From positions 1 to 64,000 of the forward strand of contig PLZF01000040.1 in assembly GCA_003152015.1 (NCBI GenBank): a stretch of 64,000 bases of DNA, written 5' to 3'. Each line of letters begins with the position of its first letter. The first letter of the stretch is position 1. The notes under the pieces were generated by a model. That model was not told where the DNA came from. It did no database searches and was given only the letters and a program-made list of their open reading frames with translations. Both the position numbers and the translations under genes were made by a program. Shown here piece by piece: positions 35,449 through 44,361 of the stretch. The DNA comes from Acidimicrobiaceae bacterium (GTDB lineage: Bacteria; Actinomycetota; Acidimicrobiia; Acidimicrobiales; RAAP-2).

Positions 35449-37457
35449 GCCCCGCCGCCCGGGACCGCGCCGGCCGCCTCGGGTGATCCCCGCTCGGCGA
35501 TCTCTTTAGCCAGACCATCGACGAACGACTCCATGAGAACCCCTCGTTCGGGTTGCTTTGATCCGCGTCGGTTCACCCCCACTGAACCGGCAGCCACATC
35601 GTCGTCCCCGACGACCAGGATGTAGGGAACCTTGGTCATCTTGGCGCGGCGGATCCTTGCCCCCAACGGTTCGTCGGGCCCGTCCAACGACACTCGGATG
35701 CCAAGGGAGCGAAGCCGGTCTTCCACTCCGTCGGCGTACGCCTGGTGGGCATCGCTCAACGGAAGCACCCGTACTTGTTCAGGTGACAACCACGTGGGCA
35801 GGGCGCCGGCGTAGTGCTCGAGGAGAATGGCGAAAAATCGCTCCACCGAACCAAACAGTGCACGATGGATCATGATCGGTCGGTGACGGCCGTTGTCGGT
35901 GCCGACGTACTCCATGTCGAAGCGTTGCGGTAACTGGAAGTCGAGTTGGATGGTGGACATCTGGTGGGTCCGACCAATGGCGTCGCGGGCCTGCACGGAG
36001 ATCTTCGGTCCATAGAACGCACCTCCGCCCTCGTCGAGGACCAGGTCCAAGTCCATCTTCTCGGCGGTGGAACGAAGGGCGTCGGTGGCCTCGTCCCACT
36101 CCTCCTCGGTGCCGACCGCCTTCCCCTCTGGCCGGGTCGACAACTCGAGGAAGAAGTCCCCGAGGCCGAAGTCGCGGAGCAGGGACAGCACGAAGGTGAG
36201 GGTGGTGAACAGCTCGGTCGTCATCTGTTCGCGGGTGCAGAAGATGTGGGCATCGTCCTGGGTCATCCCGCGGACCCGGGTCAACCCGTGCACCACCCCG
36301 GACTTCTCATAGCGGTAGACCGTCCCGAACTCGAACATCCGGATCGGTAGTTCACGGTACGACCGCTGTCGGCTCTTGAAGATCAGGATGTGAAATGGGC
36401 AGTTCATCGGCTTCAGGTAGTATTGCTGGCCGCCGTCCAGTTCCATCGGAGGGAAGATGCTGTCGGCGAACCAGTCGAGATGTCCCGACGTCTCGAACAG
36501 TTCGGCTTTGGAGATGTGGGGGGTGTAGACGAACTCGTAGCCGGCCACCACGTGCTGTTCGCGCGAGTACTCCTCCATCAGCCGGCGGACCGTCCCACCT
36601 TTGGGGTGGAACACGGGCAGACCCGAGCCGAGCTCTTCGGGAAACGAAAACAGGTCGAGCTCAGCCCCCAGTTTCCGGTGGTCGCGTCGTTCCGCCTCTT
36701 TCAGGCGATGAAGATATGCAGCCAGCGCCTTCTCCGATTCCCACGCCGTCCCGTAGATCCGCTGTAGCTGTTGGCGTTTCTCATCGCCCCGCCAATACGC
36801 TCCCGCCACCCGCATCAGGGTAAAGATGCCTAAACGACCGGTAGACGGGACGTGGGGTCCCCGGCACAGGTCGGTAAACACCGGCGAGTTCCAATACGTG
36901 GACACCTCGGGGGCGCTCTCATCCCCGGGAGCGGCGTCGATTTCATTGGCCCCGACCCCGACCGCTTCGATGATCTCGCGCTTGAATGGTTGGTCCTCGA
37001 AGAGGGACAGACCCTCTTGGATGCTGTGCTCGTGCCTGACGAACGGCTGATCCTCCTTCATGATCTCGCGCATGGTGGCCTCGATCCGTCCGAGGTCGTC
37101 GTCGCTGAAGTGGGCTCCGCCCGGTAGTTCGAAGTCGTAATAGAAGCCGTCCTCGATGACCGGCCCGATGGCGAAATAGGCGCCGGGCCACAGGCGTAAC
37201 ACCGCTTGGGCCAGCACGTGAGCCGTGGAGTGGCGGATCACATTCCGACCCGCATCCGACTCCGCCGTCACCACCGAAACCGTGGAGCCGTCGGGAATCT
37301 CGGCCGAGAGGTCTACCTCAGCACCATCGACGGTGGCTGCCACCGCCGCCTTGGCCAGGCGGGGTCCGATCGATTCCGCCAGGTCGAGGGCCGTGGTCCC
37401 TTCGACCAGCTCCTTGGTCGATCCATCAGGAAGCCGGACAGTGACGACGCCTGCCAT
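35445..37457 (-). CDS. thrS: Threonyl-tRNA synthetase
   Basis: Class II synthetase with all domains over 670 residues: N-terminal TGS (VTVRLPDGSTKELVEG), editing domain with HSTAHVLAQAV, and catalytic core. The zinc ligands are KPMNCPFHI (Cys), QDDAHIFC (His) and MIHRALFGS (His). A C-terminal anticodon domain completes it. ATG at 37457 was chosen for AGAGG upstream and the typical TGS start. A 56-base gap separates it from mshC. No T-box leader was visible. Confidence 0.96.
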   Translation of the reverse strand: MAGVVTVRLPDGSTKELVEGTTALDLAESIGPRLAKAAVAATVDGAEVDLSAEIPDGSTVSVVTAESDAGRNVIRHSTAHVLAQAVLRLWPGAYFAIGPVIEDGFYYDFELPGGAHFSDDDLGRIEATMREIMKEDQPFVRHEHSIQEGLSLFEDQPFKREIIEAVGVGANEIDAAPGDESAPEVSTYWNSPVFTDLCRGPHVPSTGRLGIFTLMRVAGAYWRGDEKRQQLQRIYGTAWESEKALAAYLHRLKEAERRDHRKLGAELDLFSFPEELGSGLPVFHPKGGTVRRLMEEYSREQHVVAGYEFVYTPHISKAELFETSGHLDWFADSIFPPMELDGGQQYYLKPMNCPFHILIFKSRQRSYRELPIRMFEFGTVYRYEKSGVVHGLTRVRGMTQDDAHIFCTREQMTTELFTTLTFVLSLLRDFGLGDFFLELSTRPEGKAVGTEEEWDEATDALRSTAEKMDLDLVLDEGGGAFYGPKISVQARDAIGRTHQMSTIQLDFQLPQRFDMEYVGTDNGRHRPIMIHRALFGSVERFFAILLEHYAGALPTWLSPEQVRVLPLSDAHQAYADGVEDRLRSLGIRVSLDGPDEPLGARIRRAKMTKVPYILVVGDDDVAAGSVGVNRRGSKQPERGVLMESFVDGLAKEIAERGSPEAAGAVPGGGA

Positions 37458-37513
37458 GGGATTACCTCTCTGCTCGGTAGTACATTTCCCCGCCACAATC
37501 CGAGCCGGGGGAT

Positions 37514-38674
37514 TTACAGCGTAACGCCTAGGAGCGCCGCCCCTCCGGCCACGCCACGGCCGGCGCGAGCCTCATCGTCGAGGGCCCGGAGCGCCCCAGG
37601 GGCATCGAGGTCGTCATCGAGGAAGTGACGGACCACCTCGAGCCCGGCATCGCCTGTTCGATCAGCCGGGGCACTGGCCTCCCGCCACCTCTCCAACCGG
37701 TCGGCGGCGGCGGGCATGTCACCGGGCGTCCACTCCCAGTCGGTCCGGTAGTGGTGGCCGAGGAGGGCGACTCGGACGGCGGCCGGTTCCCAGTTCTTGA
37801 GCAGGTCTCCCACGAAGACCAGGTTCCCGAGCGATTTCGACATCTTGGCTCCGTCCAGGCCTACCAATCCAACATGCAACCAGTGACGTACGAATGGACG
37901 ACCGGTCACCGCCTCCGACTGGGCGGTCTCGCATTCGTGGTGGGGAAAGATCAGATCGCGGCCGCCTCCGTGCACGTCGATCGTCTCCCCCAGTTCCCGG
38001 AGCGCGAGTGCGGAGCACTCGATGTGCCAGCCGGGTCGACCCGGCCCCCAGCGAGACTCCCACGACGGCTCATCGGGAAGCGCGGGCTGCCACAGGATGA
38101 AGTCGAGGGGGTGCCGTTTGTTGGGATCGTCGGGGTTGCCCCCGTTTTCGGCGGCCAGCGACAGCATGGTCTGCTCGTCGAAATGGCTCACCTTTCCGAA
38201 TTCGGAGAACGTAGTGACGTCGAAGTACACCGCCCCTCCGGCCTGGTAGGCGTGACCGGAGTCGAGCACCGATCCCACCAGGGTCAAGATGTCGGCGATG
38301 GCCGAGGTGGCCCGGGGCTCCGACCAGGCAGGGATCAGGCCCAGCGAGCCCATGTCGGCATCGAACTGGGCAATCTCTTCGGCGGCCAGATCGAGATAGT
38401 GGACACCCAGTTCTCGGGCCTTGCGCAAGATGTCGTCATCGACGTCGGTGACGTTGCGGACACAGCGGGTCTCGTGGCCCAGGTCGCGCAGACGCCGCTG
38501 GAGCACGTCAAAGGTCAGATAGACCTGAGCATGGCCGAGGTGAGCGGCGTCATACGGGGTGATCCCACATGAATACAGGGTGACCACCGGTCCCACATCA
38601 AGTGGCGCTACCTCGCCCCGGGCGGAGTCGTACAGTCGGATCACAGGTCGACTGTACGACTCAATGTTCCTCAT
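37514..38674 (-). CDS. mshC: MshC-type cysteine ligase (mycothiol synthesis)
   Basis: Class I cysteinyl-tRNA synthetase homologue of 386 residues. SCGITPYDAAHLGHAQVYL is the MshC form of the HIGH region (CysRS normally has CGPTVYDxxHIGHAR), and KMSKSLGN is intact. Zinc-ligand positions include ECSALAL and FPHHECE. It is therefore likely to ligate cysteine to GlcN-Ins rather than tRNA; the short C-terminus also fits MshC. ATG at 38674 overlaps npdG by 14 bases. A CysRS role cannot be excluded without phylogeny. Confidence 0.82.
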   Translation of the reverse strand: MRNIESYSRPVIRLYDSARGEVAPLDVGPVVTLYSCGITPYDAAHLGHAQVYLTFDVLQRRLRDLGHETRCVRNVTDVDDDILRKARELGVHYLDLAAEEIAQFDADMGSLGLIPAWSEPRATSAIADILTLVGSVLDSGHAYQAGGAVYFDVTTFSEFGKVSHFDEQTMLSLAAENGGNPDDPNKRHPLDFILWQPALPDEPSWESRWGPGRPGWHIECSALALRELGETIDVHGGGRDLIFPHHECETAQSEAVTGRPFVRHWLHVGLVGLDGAKMSKSLGNLVFVGDLLKNWEPAAVRVALLGHHYRTDWEWTPGDMPAAADRLERWREASAPADRTGDAGLEVVRHFLDDDLDAPGALRALDDEARAGRGVAGGAALLGVTL

Positions 38675-39320
38675 AGCCGGCCAGGCGCACTGTCGAATGC
38701 ACCTTGTGATGGATGTTCACCGTGATCAGAACGGCGGTGAATGCCTCGATAGGAGCGGCCTGCGACAAGGTGCCAGCGTCCACGCCGCGTAGCCCATCAA
38801 TACGGTCAACCAGTGCCTTTGTGGCTATGGAGGCCTCACGGTGATCCGAACACACAAGGACATCTGCCACCAGTGGTGTCGTCAGCTTCTCCATCTCCGA
38901 GGCCGGAAGGTGATGAAACGAAGCGGCTACCAATGACCCGGGCAACGCCGCCTGAATCGAAGCCGCCACCGACCCACGAGGTGGCACCAGGGCCAGGAAT
39001 TCCCGACCTTCTTTGATGAGGGCGTTGGCCATCGACACCACGACCTTGCCGACCAGCACGGCAGCCAGGGGTTTCACGGTGGGTACGGCTCCATCCCACG
39101 GCGTGGCCACCACCACCACGTCGCTGGCGGCCGCGTCCTCGTTCGATGCGCCCTCGACCGCGAGGTCATGGTCGGGCCATGCTCGGGTCAATTCCTCGGC
39201 CACCGCGGACGCCCGGTCCGCATCACGTGATCCGATGACCACCTGGGCGCCGCTGGCAGCTAAACGCACCGCCAAGCCGCGACCGGCGGGTCCCGTACCT
39301 CCGAGTATTCCCACACGCAT
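38661..39320 (-). CDS. npdG: NADPH-dependent F420 reductase (NpdG-like)
   Basis: Transfers hydride between NADPH and coenzyme F420. The 219-residue Rossmann protein begins MRVGILGGTGPAGRGLAVRL. It contains VVVVATPWDGAVPTVKPLA and SVAASIQAALPGSLVAASFHHLP, typical of F420:NADPH oxidoreductases. AAGG precedes the ATG. It supports F420 metabolism together with the Ddn-like gene at 50758. It overlaps mshC and is divergent from the enoyl reductase. Confidence 0.88.
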   Translation of the reverse strand: MRVGILGGTGPAGRGLAVRLAASGAQVVIGSRDADRASAVAEELTRAWPDHDLAVEGASNEDAAASDVVVVATPWDGAVPTVKPLAAVLVGKVVVSMANALIKEGREFLALVPPRGSVAASIQAALPGSLVAASFHHLPASEMEKLTTPLVADVLVCSDHREASIATKALVDRIDGLRGVDAGTLSQAAPIEAFTAVLITVNIHHKVHSTVRLAGYEEH

Positions 39321-39331
39321 GGCCCTTACCT

Positions 39332-39343
39332 TTGCACATGCAA
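39332..39343. promoter_or_regulatory. 12-bp palindrome between npdG and the enoyl reductase
   Basis: TTGCA-CA-TGCAA is a perfect inverted repeat with a two-base centre. It lies 12 bases before npdG and 43 bases before the divergent gene, so it could be an operator for either. No regulator gene is adjacent. Confidence 0.35.
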
Positions 39344-39386
39344 CCGATACTCCGGCACTGTCGGCGGACGATAACCTGACCGTCCC

Positions 39387-40175
39387 ATGGGACTGCTCGA
39401 CGGAAAACGAATCCTGGTGACCGGGGTACTGACTGACGCGTCGCTGGCTTTTGCGGTGGCTCGCAATGCCCAGAACGAGGGCGCCGAGGTGATCCTGAGC
39501 GGTGCCGGGCGGGGTCTCTCACTCACCCGACGCACGGCTCGGAAACTGGCGGTCGAGGCCGACGTGCTCGAGATCGACGTCACCGAGCCCGAGCAGTTGG
39601 CCGAAGCGGCCGCTGTCCTTACCACCAAGTGGGACCGCCTCGACGGGATTCTCCATGCCATCGGTTACGCACCGCCGGAATGTCTCGGCGGGGACATCTT
39701 TCAAGCGCAGTGGGAACAGGTACAGGTCGCTCTTCATGTTTCCACGTATTCTTTGAAGGCATTGGCCGAGGCGTTCCGTCCCTTGCTGGTTGCCGCCGGG
39801 GAGGGCGACCGACCGGGCGCATCCATCGTCGGGCTCGACTTCGACGCCACGGTGGCGTGGCCCGCCTACGACTGGATGGGTGTTTCCAAGGCGGCACTGG
39901 AGTCTCTCTCGCGCTACCTGGCCCGCGACCTCGGCCCCGACAAGGTTCGGGTGAACCTGGTCGCCGCCGGGCCGGTCAAGACACTGGCCGCCAAGTCGAT
40001 TCCCGGATTCAGCGCCTTCGAGGACACCTGGGCCGAGCGGGCCCCTCTCGGTTGGGACGTGCTCGACGCCGACGTGGTGGCTCGCGCCTGTGTCGCCCTC
40101 CTCTCCGATCTATTTCCCATGACCACCGGGGAGATGGTGCACGTCGACGGAGGAGTGCATGCCATCGGCGCCTGA
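39387..40175 (+). CDS. inhA: Enoyl-ACP reductase (FabI/InhA type)
   Basis: NADH-dependent reduction of enoyl-ACP in fatty acid elongation. The 262-residue SDR protein opens GLLDGKRILVTGVLTDASLA as in InhA, then has LHAIGYAPPECLGG and the catalytic YDWMGVSKAALE (Tyr-x6-Lys). The C-terminus GEMVHVDGGVHAIGA is typical. TAACCT lies nine bases before the ATG with no Shine-Dalgarno. FabI versus InhA is a matter of chain-length preference, which the sequence does not settle. Confidence 0.93.
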   Translation: MGLLDGKRILVTGVLTDASLAFAVARNAQNEGAEVILSGAGRGLSLTRRTARKLAVEADVLEIDVTEPEQLAEAAAVLTTKWDRLDGILHAIGYAPPECLGGDIFQAQWEQVQVALHVSTYSLKALAEAFRPLLVAAGEGDRPGASIVGLDFDATVAWPAYDWMGVSKAALESLSRYLARDLGPDKVRVNLVAAGPVKTLAAKSIPGFSAFEDTWAERAPLGWDVLDADVVARACVALLSDLFPMTTGEMVHVDGGVHAIGA

Positions 40176-40223
40176 GCTTCCCATCGGCCTAGCGCCGATC
40201 CCATCCCAAGGAGACCACCCACC

Positions 40224-40601
40224 ATGCTTTCCCCTGACCAACTCCGCAGCCGGATCACCGACTACGTCGACACCGTCAACTCGCGCGACGCCAAGGCCAT
40301 CGCCGCGCTGTTCACCGAAGATGCACGGCAGGCCGACCCTGCCTCCAACCCGCCCAGCATCGGTCGGGCCGCCATTACGGCATTCTTCGAGAGCAGCATC
40401 GGGGGAAGCGAATCGTGGACCTTCACGGCCAAGGCGGTCCACACCTGTGCGAACAAGGTGGCCATCGATTTCGAGATCGCCCTGGTGACCGGGGGTGCCT
40501 CCATGACCATCGACGGTATCGAGGTCTTTGACGTCAACGAAGACGGCCAGTTCATCTCGGCCGATGCCTACTGGGACGAATCCGACCTGAGTTTCGGTTA
40601 A
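40224..40601 (+). CDS. SnoaL/NTF2-like (ketosteroid isomerase-fold) protein
   Basis: A 125-residue alpha+beta cone protein. Pattern: SRITDYVDTVNSRDAKAIAALFTEDAR, read in pieces, then a pocket strand SESWTFTAKAVHT and the C-terminal FDVNEDGQFISADAYWD. Ketosteroid isomerases keep a catalytic Tyr/Asp pair; an Asp is present but the assignment is only to the fold. AAGGAG nine bases before the ATG. It follows the enoyl reductase by 48 bases and may be cotranscribed. Confidence 0.85.
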   Translation: MLSPDQLRSRITDYVDTVNSRDAKAIAALFTEDARQADPASNPPSIGRAAITAFFESSIGGSESWTFTAKAVHTCANKVAIDFEIALVTGGASMTIDGIEVFDVNEDGQFISADAYWDESDLSFG

Positions 40602-40622
40602 GGCACGGACCCTGGCTCCCCA

Positions 40623-40653
40623 CCGGTAGGCCGGAGAGCGCAGTCCCTACCGG
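40623..40653. terminator. 8-bp hairpin between SnoaL-like gene and cobL
   Basis: CCGGTAGG (40623-40630) and CCTACCGG (40646-40653) are perfect inverted repeats with a 15-base loop. It lies 22 bases after the SnoaL-like stop. There is no U-run, so it may be a terminator or an operator for cobL. Confidence 0.35.
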
Positions 40654-40671
40654 CGATACCATGCGTCCGAG

Positions 40672-42033
40672 ATGGAAACCGTCGACTCGAAGATGAGCAG
40701 CTCGTTGCCCATGCCTGATGCTGCCGTCGCAGAGTCGGGCGCTACGCCGACCCGCCCGCCCGGAATGGTGACGGTTGTCGGGTTGATGGGCCAACCCCGA
40801 CAGACCGTCGGCGTTGAAGGCCGCGCCGCCCTGGCTTCGGCCGAGTTGGTCCTGGGCGGGCGCCGAGAGCTCGAGAGCCTCCATGGTTTGGCCCTCGGCG
40901 CCGAGTCCGGAACTTCCGGTCAGGACATACCAACTGGCGAGATCGGGGATGACGCCGACGATGCTTGCCGCCGGGCTGCATCAGCATCCCGCGACGGCGT
41001 GGCGGTCTGCATGGTGGTATCGGGTGACCCCGGCTTCTTCGGCATCGTGGCTTCGCTGGTGCGGGTGGTTGACCGGCGGGACTTGCGGATCCTTCCGGCT
41101 CCATCGTCGGTGTCCTTGGCCTTCGCCCGGCTGGCCCTGCCGTGGGACGACGCCGCGGTGGTGTGCCCCCAGGGTGGACGGCTAAGCGACTCGATACGGG
41201 CCATCCGCTTGGCCCGGAAGGCCGCCGTCCTCACCTCACCGGCTTCACCCCCCGAGGCGGTGGGCCGGTCCCTGGTGGCGGCGCGTGCGGCCGTGGACAT
41301 GGTGGCGGTCTGCAGCCGCCTCGGTCATCCCGATGAATCGGTCACCATGGTCGGTCTCCACGAGTTGGCCACCGGCACCTGGGATCCCTTCTCGGTGGTG
41401 GTTCTCGTCGGGCCGGCCGGCCGGCCCATCGCCGGATGGGGAGGGGTCGATTCCAGCACCAAACCACTGGCCTGGGGTCTCCCCGACAACGCCTACGCCC
41501 ATCGCGACGGACTGGTCACCGAGGCGGAAGTCCGAGCGGTGGCATTGGGCAAACTGGCATTGCCTGCCGCCGGCGTGTTGTGGGATGTGGGGGCAGGAAG
41601 CGGAAGTGTGGCCGTCGAAGCCGCCGTCCTGTGTCCCGGGATCACCATCTTTGCCATCGAGGAGCGGGATCCGGACGTGATGCGTATCACCGCCAACGCG
41701 GCCAGTTTCGGTGCTGACGTCCGGGTCATCCGCGGCCATGCCCCTGAGGCATGCGAAGGACTCCCCGACCCGGACCGGGTGTTCGTCGGTGGTGGTGGGC
41801 TCGACGTCCTCGACTCGGCCCTGGCGCGACTGCGCCCGGGAGGGCGCATCGTCGCCACCTTCTCGGCTCTCGATCGGGCCACCGGAGCGGCCGATCGATT
41901 GGGCAACCTCACCCAGATCTCGACCAGCCGTGGTCATCCCTCTCCCGATGGCAGTTGGCAGCTGGCCGCCGCCGACCCGGTCTTTTTGGCCTGGGGGCCC
42001 GAAAGCCATGAGCACAGGGTGGCGAACGACTAG
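40672..42033 (+). CDS. cobL: Precorrin-6Y C5,15-methyltransferase (CbiE-CbiT fusion, CobL)
   Basis: Two-domain cobalamin enzyme of 453 residues. The N-terminal CbiE-type methyltransferase (about 30-235) has VVSGDPGFFGIVASLV and LPAPSSVSLAFARL. The C-terminal CbiT-type domain (about 255-445) has LWDVGAGSGSVAVEAA and VFVGGGGLD. It catalyses C5 and C15 methylation and decarboxylation of the precorrin. It stands alone here without other cob genes. The start is the ATG at 40672, nine bases after TACCAT; later ATG/GTG codons would trim a disordered leader. Confidence 0.93.
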   Translation: METVDSKMSSSLPMPDAAVAESGATPTRPPGMVTVVGLMGQPRQTVGVEGRAALASAELVLGGRRELESLHGLALGAESGTSGQDIPTGEIGDDADDACRRAASASRDGVAVCMVVSGDPGFFGIVASLVRVVDRRDLRILPAPSSVSLAFARLALPWDDAAVVCPQGGRLSDSIRAIRLARKAAVLTSPASPPEAVGRSLVAARAAVDMVAVCSRLGHPDESVTMVGLHELATGTWDPFSVVVLVGPAGRPIAGWGGVDSSTKPLAWGLPDNAYAHRDGLVTEAEVRAVALGKLALPAAGVLWDVGAGSGSVAVEAAVLCPGITIFAIEERDPDVMRITANAASFGADVRVIRGHAPEACEGLPDPDRVFVGGGGLDVLDSALARLRPGGRIVATFSALDRATGAADRLGNLTQISTSRGHPSPDGSWQLAAADPVFLAWGPESHEHRVAND

Positions 42034-42081
42034 CGCCGGGCTTCTCCGACCCGGCTGGGCCGAGCCGCGGCGACCGGGTCG

Positions 42082-43515
42082 CTACAGCTGCATGGCCTTC
42101 ACCTCGAGGAACTCCTCTAAGCCGAAGCTGCCGTACTCCCGTCCGTTGCCCGACTGCTTGTAGCCACCGAATGGGGCCAGCGGATTGAATCCACCGCCAT
42201 TCACTTCGACCTGGCCGGTCCTGAGCTGACGGGCAACCGCCTTGGCCCGCTCCGGGTCACCTGACCACACACCCCCCGCCAACCCGTACTCGGAGTCGTT
42301 GGCAATGTCGATGGCCTCTTCCTCGGTGCCGTAGGGGATGATCGAGAGCACGGGTCCGAAAATCTCGTCCCGGGCGATGGTCATATCCCGGGTCACACTG
42401 CTGAACACTGTGGGCCGAATGAAGAATCCCGCCGAAAGACCCTCGGGTGCCTCCACGCCACCGGTAAGGAGGGTTGCCCCTTCCCCCACCCCCTTGTCGA
42501 TGAAGTTACGAACCCGATCGCGCTGAGCGCCGGATACCAAGGGTCCAAGCCGACTGGATGGTTCGAACGGGTCACCGGGCGTAAACGCCTCGGCGGCGGC
42601 CACGGCCAGATCCTCCACCTCGGACAAGCGCTCCCGGGGAACCAGCATTCGGGTCAACGCGCTGCAGGTCTGTCCCGAGTTGAGGAAGCACTTGGCAACT
42701 CCGTCAGGAATGGCCTTGGCCAGATCCGCATCGTCGAGAATGACGTTGGCCGACTTTCCGCCCAACTCGAGGGCCACCCGCTTGACGGTGCCCGATGCCA
42801 CTTCAGAGACCCGCTTTCCCGCCCGGGTAGAGCCGGTGAACGACACCATGTCCACATCCGTGTGAGCGGCGATGGCTTCTCCCACCACCGGCCCGACACC
42901 GGTCACCAGGTTGAAGACTCCGGCAGGAAGGCCAATCTCTTCGAACACCTCAGCCAACACAAATGCATTCAGGGGGGCCACCTCGCTGGGCTTCAGCACC
43001 ACCGTGCAACCGGCGGCCAGCGCCGGCGCCACCTTGGCGGCGATCTGGTGCAACGGGTAGTTCCACGGCGTGATGGCGCCGACCACGCCAATCGGCTCGC
43101 GCACAATCAGAGAGTTGCCCACCGTCTGTTCCCAGGTGAAGTCAGCGGCAACCTGGGCCATGGAGCCGAAGGTCGTCATCGGCAGGCCCACCTGCACCAA
43201 CTGCGAGAGCATCAACGGCATGCCCACCTCGCGGGTAATGAGATGAGCCAGGTCGTCCATCCGGGTGGCCAACGCTTGCGAGACTTGAGTCAACAGTTCG
43301 GTCCGCTTCTTCACTGGCGTGGCCGACCAGGCCGGGAACGCCGCCCGTGCGGCCGCCACGGCCAGATCGACATCCTTGGTCGATCCCTCGGGGATGGATC
43401 CCATCACCTCTTCGGTGGTCGAGTCGATGACATCGATGGTGCCGGTTCCGGTGGAAGGTACCCACTCCCCTCCTATGTACAAGCGGTCACGGACAATCGG
43501 TTGCGAAGTACCCAC
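42082..43515 (-). CDS. NAD(P)-dependent aldehyde dehydrogenase
   Basis: ALDH-superfamily enzyme of 477 residues. The catalytic Cys is in [11 protein letters not shown], the general-base Glu in [10 protein letters not shown], the nucleotide site in [11 protein letters not shown], and the Asn in [11 protein letters not shown] at 43515 follows AAGGGGAT. Substrate unknown. It is divergent from a TetR regulator across a 157-bp gap with palindromes, so it is probably controlled by it. Confidence 0.92.
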   Translation of the reverse strand: MGTSQPIVRDRLYIGGEWVPSTGTGTIDVIDSTTEEVMGSIPEGSTKDVDLAVAAARAAFPAWSATPVKKRTELLTQVSQALATRMDDLAHLITREVGMPLMLSQLVQVGLPMTTFGSMAQVAADFTWEQTVGNSLIVREPIGVVGAITPWNYPLHQIAAKVAPALAAGCTVVLKPSEVAPLNAFVLAEVFEEIGLPAGVFNLVTGVGPVVGEAIAAHTDVDMVSFTGSTRAGKRVSEVASGTVKRVALELGGKSANVILDDADLAKAIPDGVAKCFLNSGQTCSALTRMLVPRERLSEVEDLAVAAAEAFTPGDPFEPSSRLGPLVSGAQRDRVRNFIDKGVGEGATLLTGGVEAPEGLSAGFFIRPTVFSSVTRDMTIARDEIFGPVLSIIPYGTEEEAIDIANDSEYGLAGGVWSGDPERAKAVARQLRTGQVEVNGGGFNPLAPFGGYKQSGNGREYGSFGLEEFLEVKAMQL

Positions 43516-43601
43516 GGTGATCCCCTTAGTAGAAGTGATGTCACCTCAGCATACGCGTGTTGGCCATGGGGCATTTCGGCCCCGGGGCCCGTCGGCCCAC
43601 A

Positions 43602-43630
43602 TTGCATAGTGGGCACTATATATGTAGTCT
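43602..43630 (+). promoter_or_regulatory. Promoter of the TetR regulator
   Basis: TTGCAT (43602-43607), 17 bases, TAGTCT (43625-43630). It overlaps the ATAGTG/CACTAT palindrome and leaves a leader of about 36 bases with AGAGGAG before the ATG at 43673. Confidence 0.45.
43606..43619. promoter_or_regulatory. Palindromic candidate TetR operator
   Basis: ATAGTG-GG-CACTAT is a perfect 14-bp inverted repeat. It is adjoined by ACTATATATGTAGT, a second imperfect dyad sharing its right arm. The site lies between divergent tetR and aldehyde dehydrogenase genes and within the predicted tetR promoter. Confidence 0.5.
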
Positions 43631-43672
43631 TCAGTATGTATCCGCCCCGCCCGGGGCGAGCAGAGGAGCGGA

Positions 43673-44341
43673 ATGGCCCAAACCCAAGGGGAGCGGAAGG
43701 CAGAGACCCGTGCGCGCCTGTTGGCCGCCGGGGCCGACCTATTCGCCGACCGCGGGATCGACGGGGTATCGGTAGATGCCGTCGCCGAGGCGGCGGGCCG
43801 AACCTCGGGTGCCGTCTACGCCCACTTCGGCAGCAAGCAGGGTCTCCTCCTGGCTGTGCTCGACGCGTGGAAGCAGTCGGTCCTCACGGTTCTGTTCGCC
43901 GAAGTCGCCATTACCGACTCCCCCCTCGGGCAGTTGGCTGCCGTGTGGGACAACATCGGCAACAATCCCGACACCGACTCGGATCGTTGGTCCCTCCTCG
44001 AACACGAGCTGTGGCAACGGGCCGCCCGCGACCCCGAGGTGGCCGACGCTCTTAGGGCCCGAAGTATCGAGTCCCGGGGCCGGAGCGCCCACGAGCTCTC
44101 ACGATGGGCGTCGACGATGAGCGTGCAGCCGGTCGCCGATCCCGACGATCTGGCCACGCTGGTCAAGGCACTCCTCACCGGTCTGGAGATGCAACGGCGG
44201 ATCGAACCCGCCTCGGTCAACTGCGACCTTGCCGTCAGGGGGCTGGCGGCGTTGATGGGAATGTCACCGGTACCCGGAGATTCCGATCGAACCACATCAC
44301 CGCGTCAACGCAACACCGTCACTCACGACACACCCGCCTAG
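43673..44341 (+). CDS. TetR-family transcriptional regulator
   Basis: A 222-residue regulator. The N-terminal helix-turn-helix covers TRARLLAAGADLFADRG, VSVDAVAEAAGRTSGAVYAH and FGSKQGLLLAVLD. The C-terminal ligand domain is unassigned. A strong AGAGGAG precedes the ATG. Its gene is divergent from the aldehyde dehydrogenase and 20 bases upstream of the nitronate monooxygenase, so it likely governs both. Confidence 0.92.
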   Translation: MAQTQGERKAETRARLLAAGADLFADRGIDGVSVDAVAEAAGRTSGAVYAHFGSKQGLLLAVLDAWKQSVLTVLFAEVAITDSPLGQLAAVWDNIGNNPDTDSDRWSLLEHELWQRAARDPEVADALRARSIESRGRSAHELSRWASTMSVQPVADPDDLATLVKALLTGLEMQRRIEPASVNCDLAVRGLAALMGMSPVPGDSDRTTSPRQRNTVTHDTPA

Positions 44342-44361
44342 AGAGAGGTAGCTGAACCACC

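Noticed and set aside
37458-37513. T-box or other leader upstream of thrS
   Set aside because: The gap to mshC is only 56 bases, with no antiterminator-like structure.
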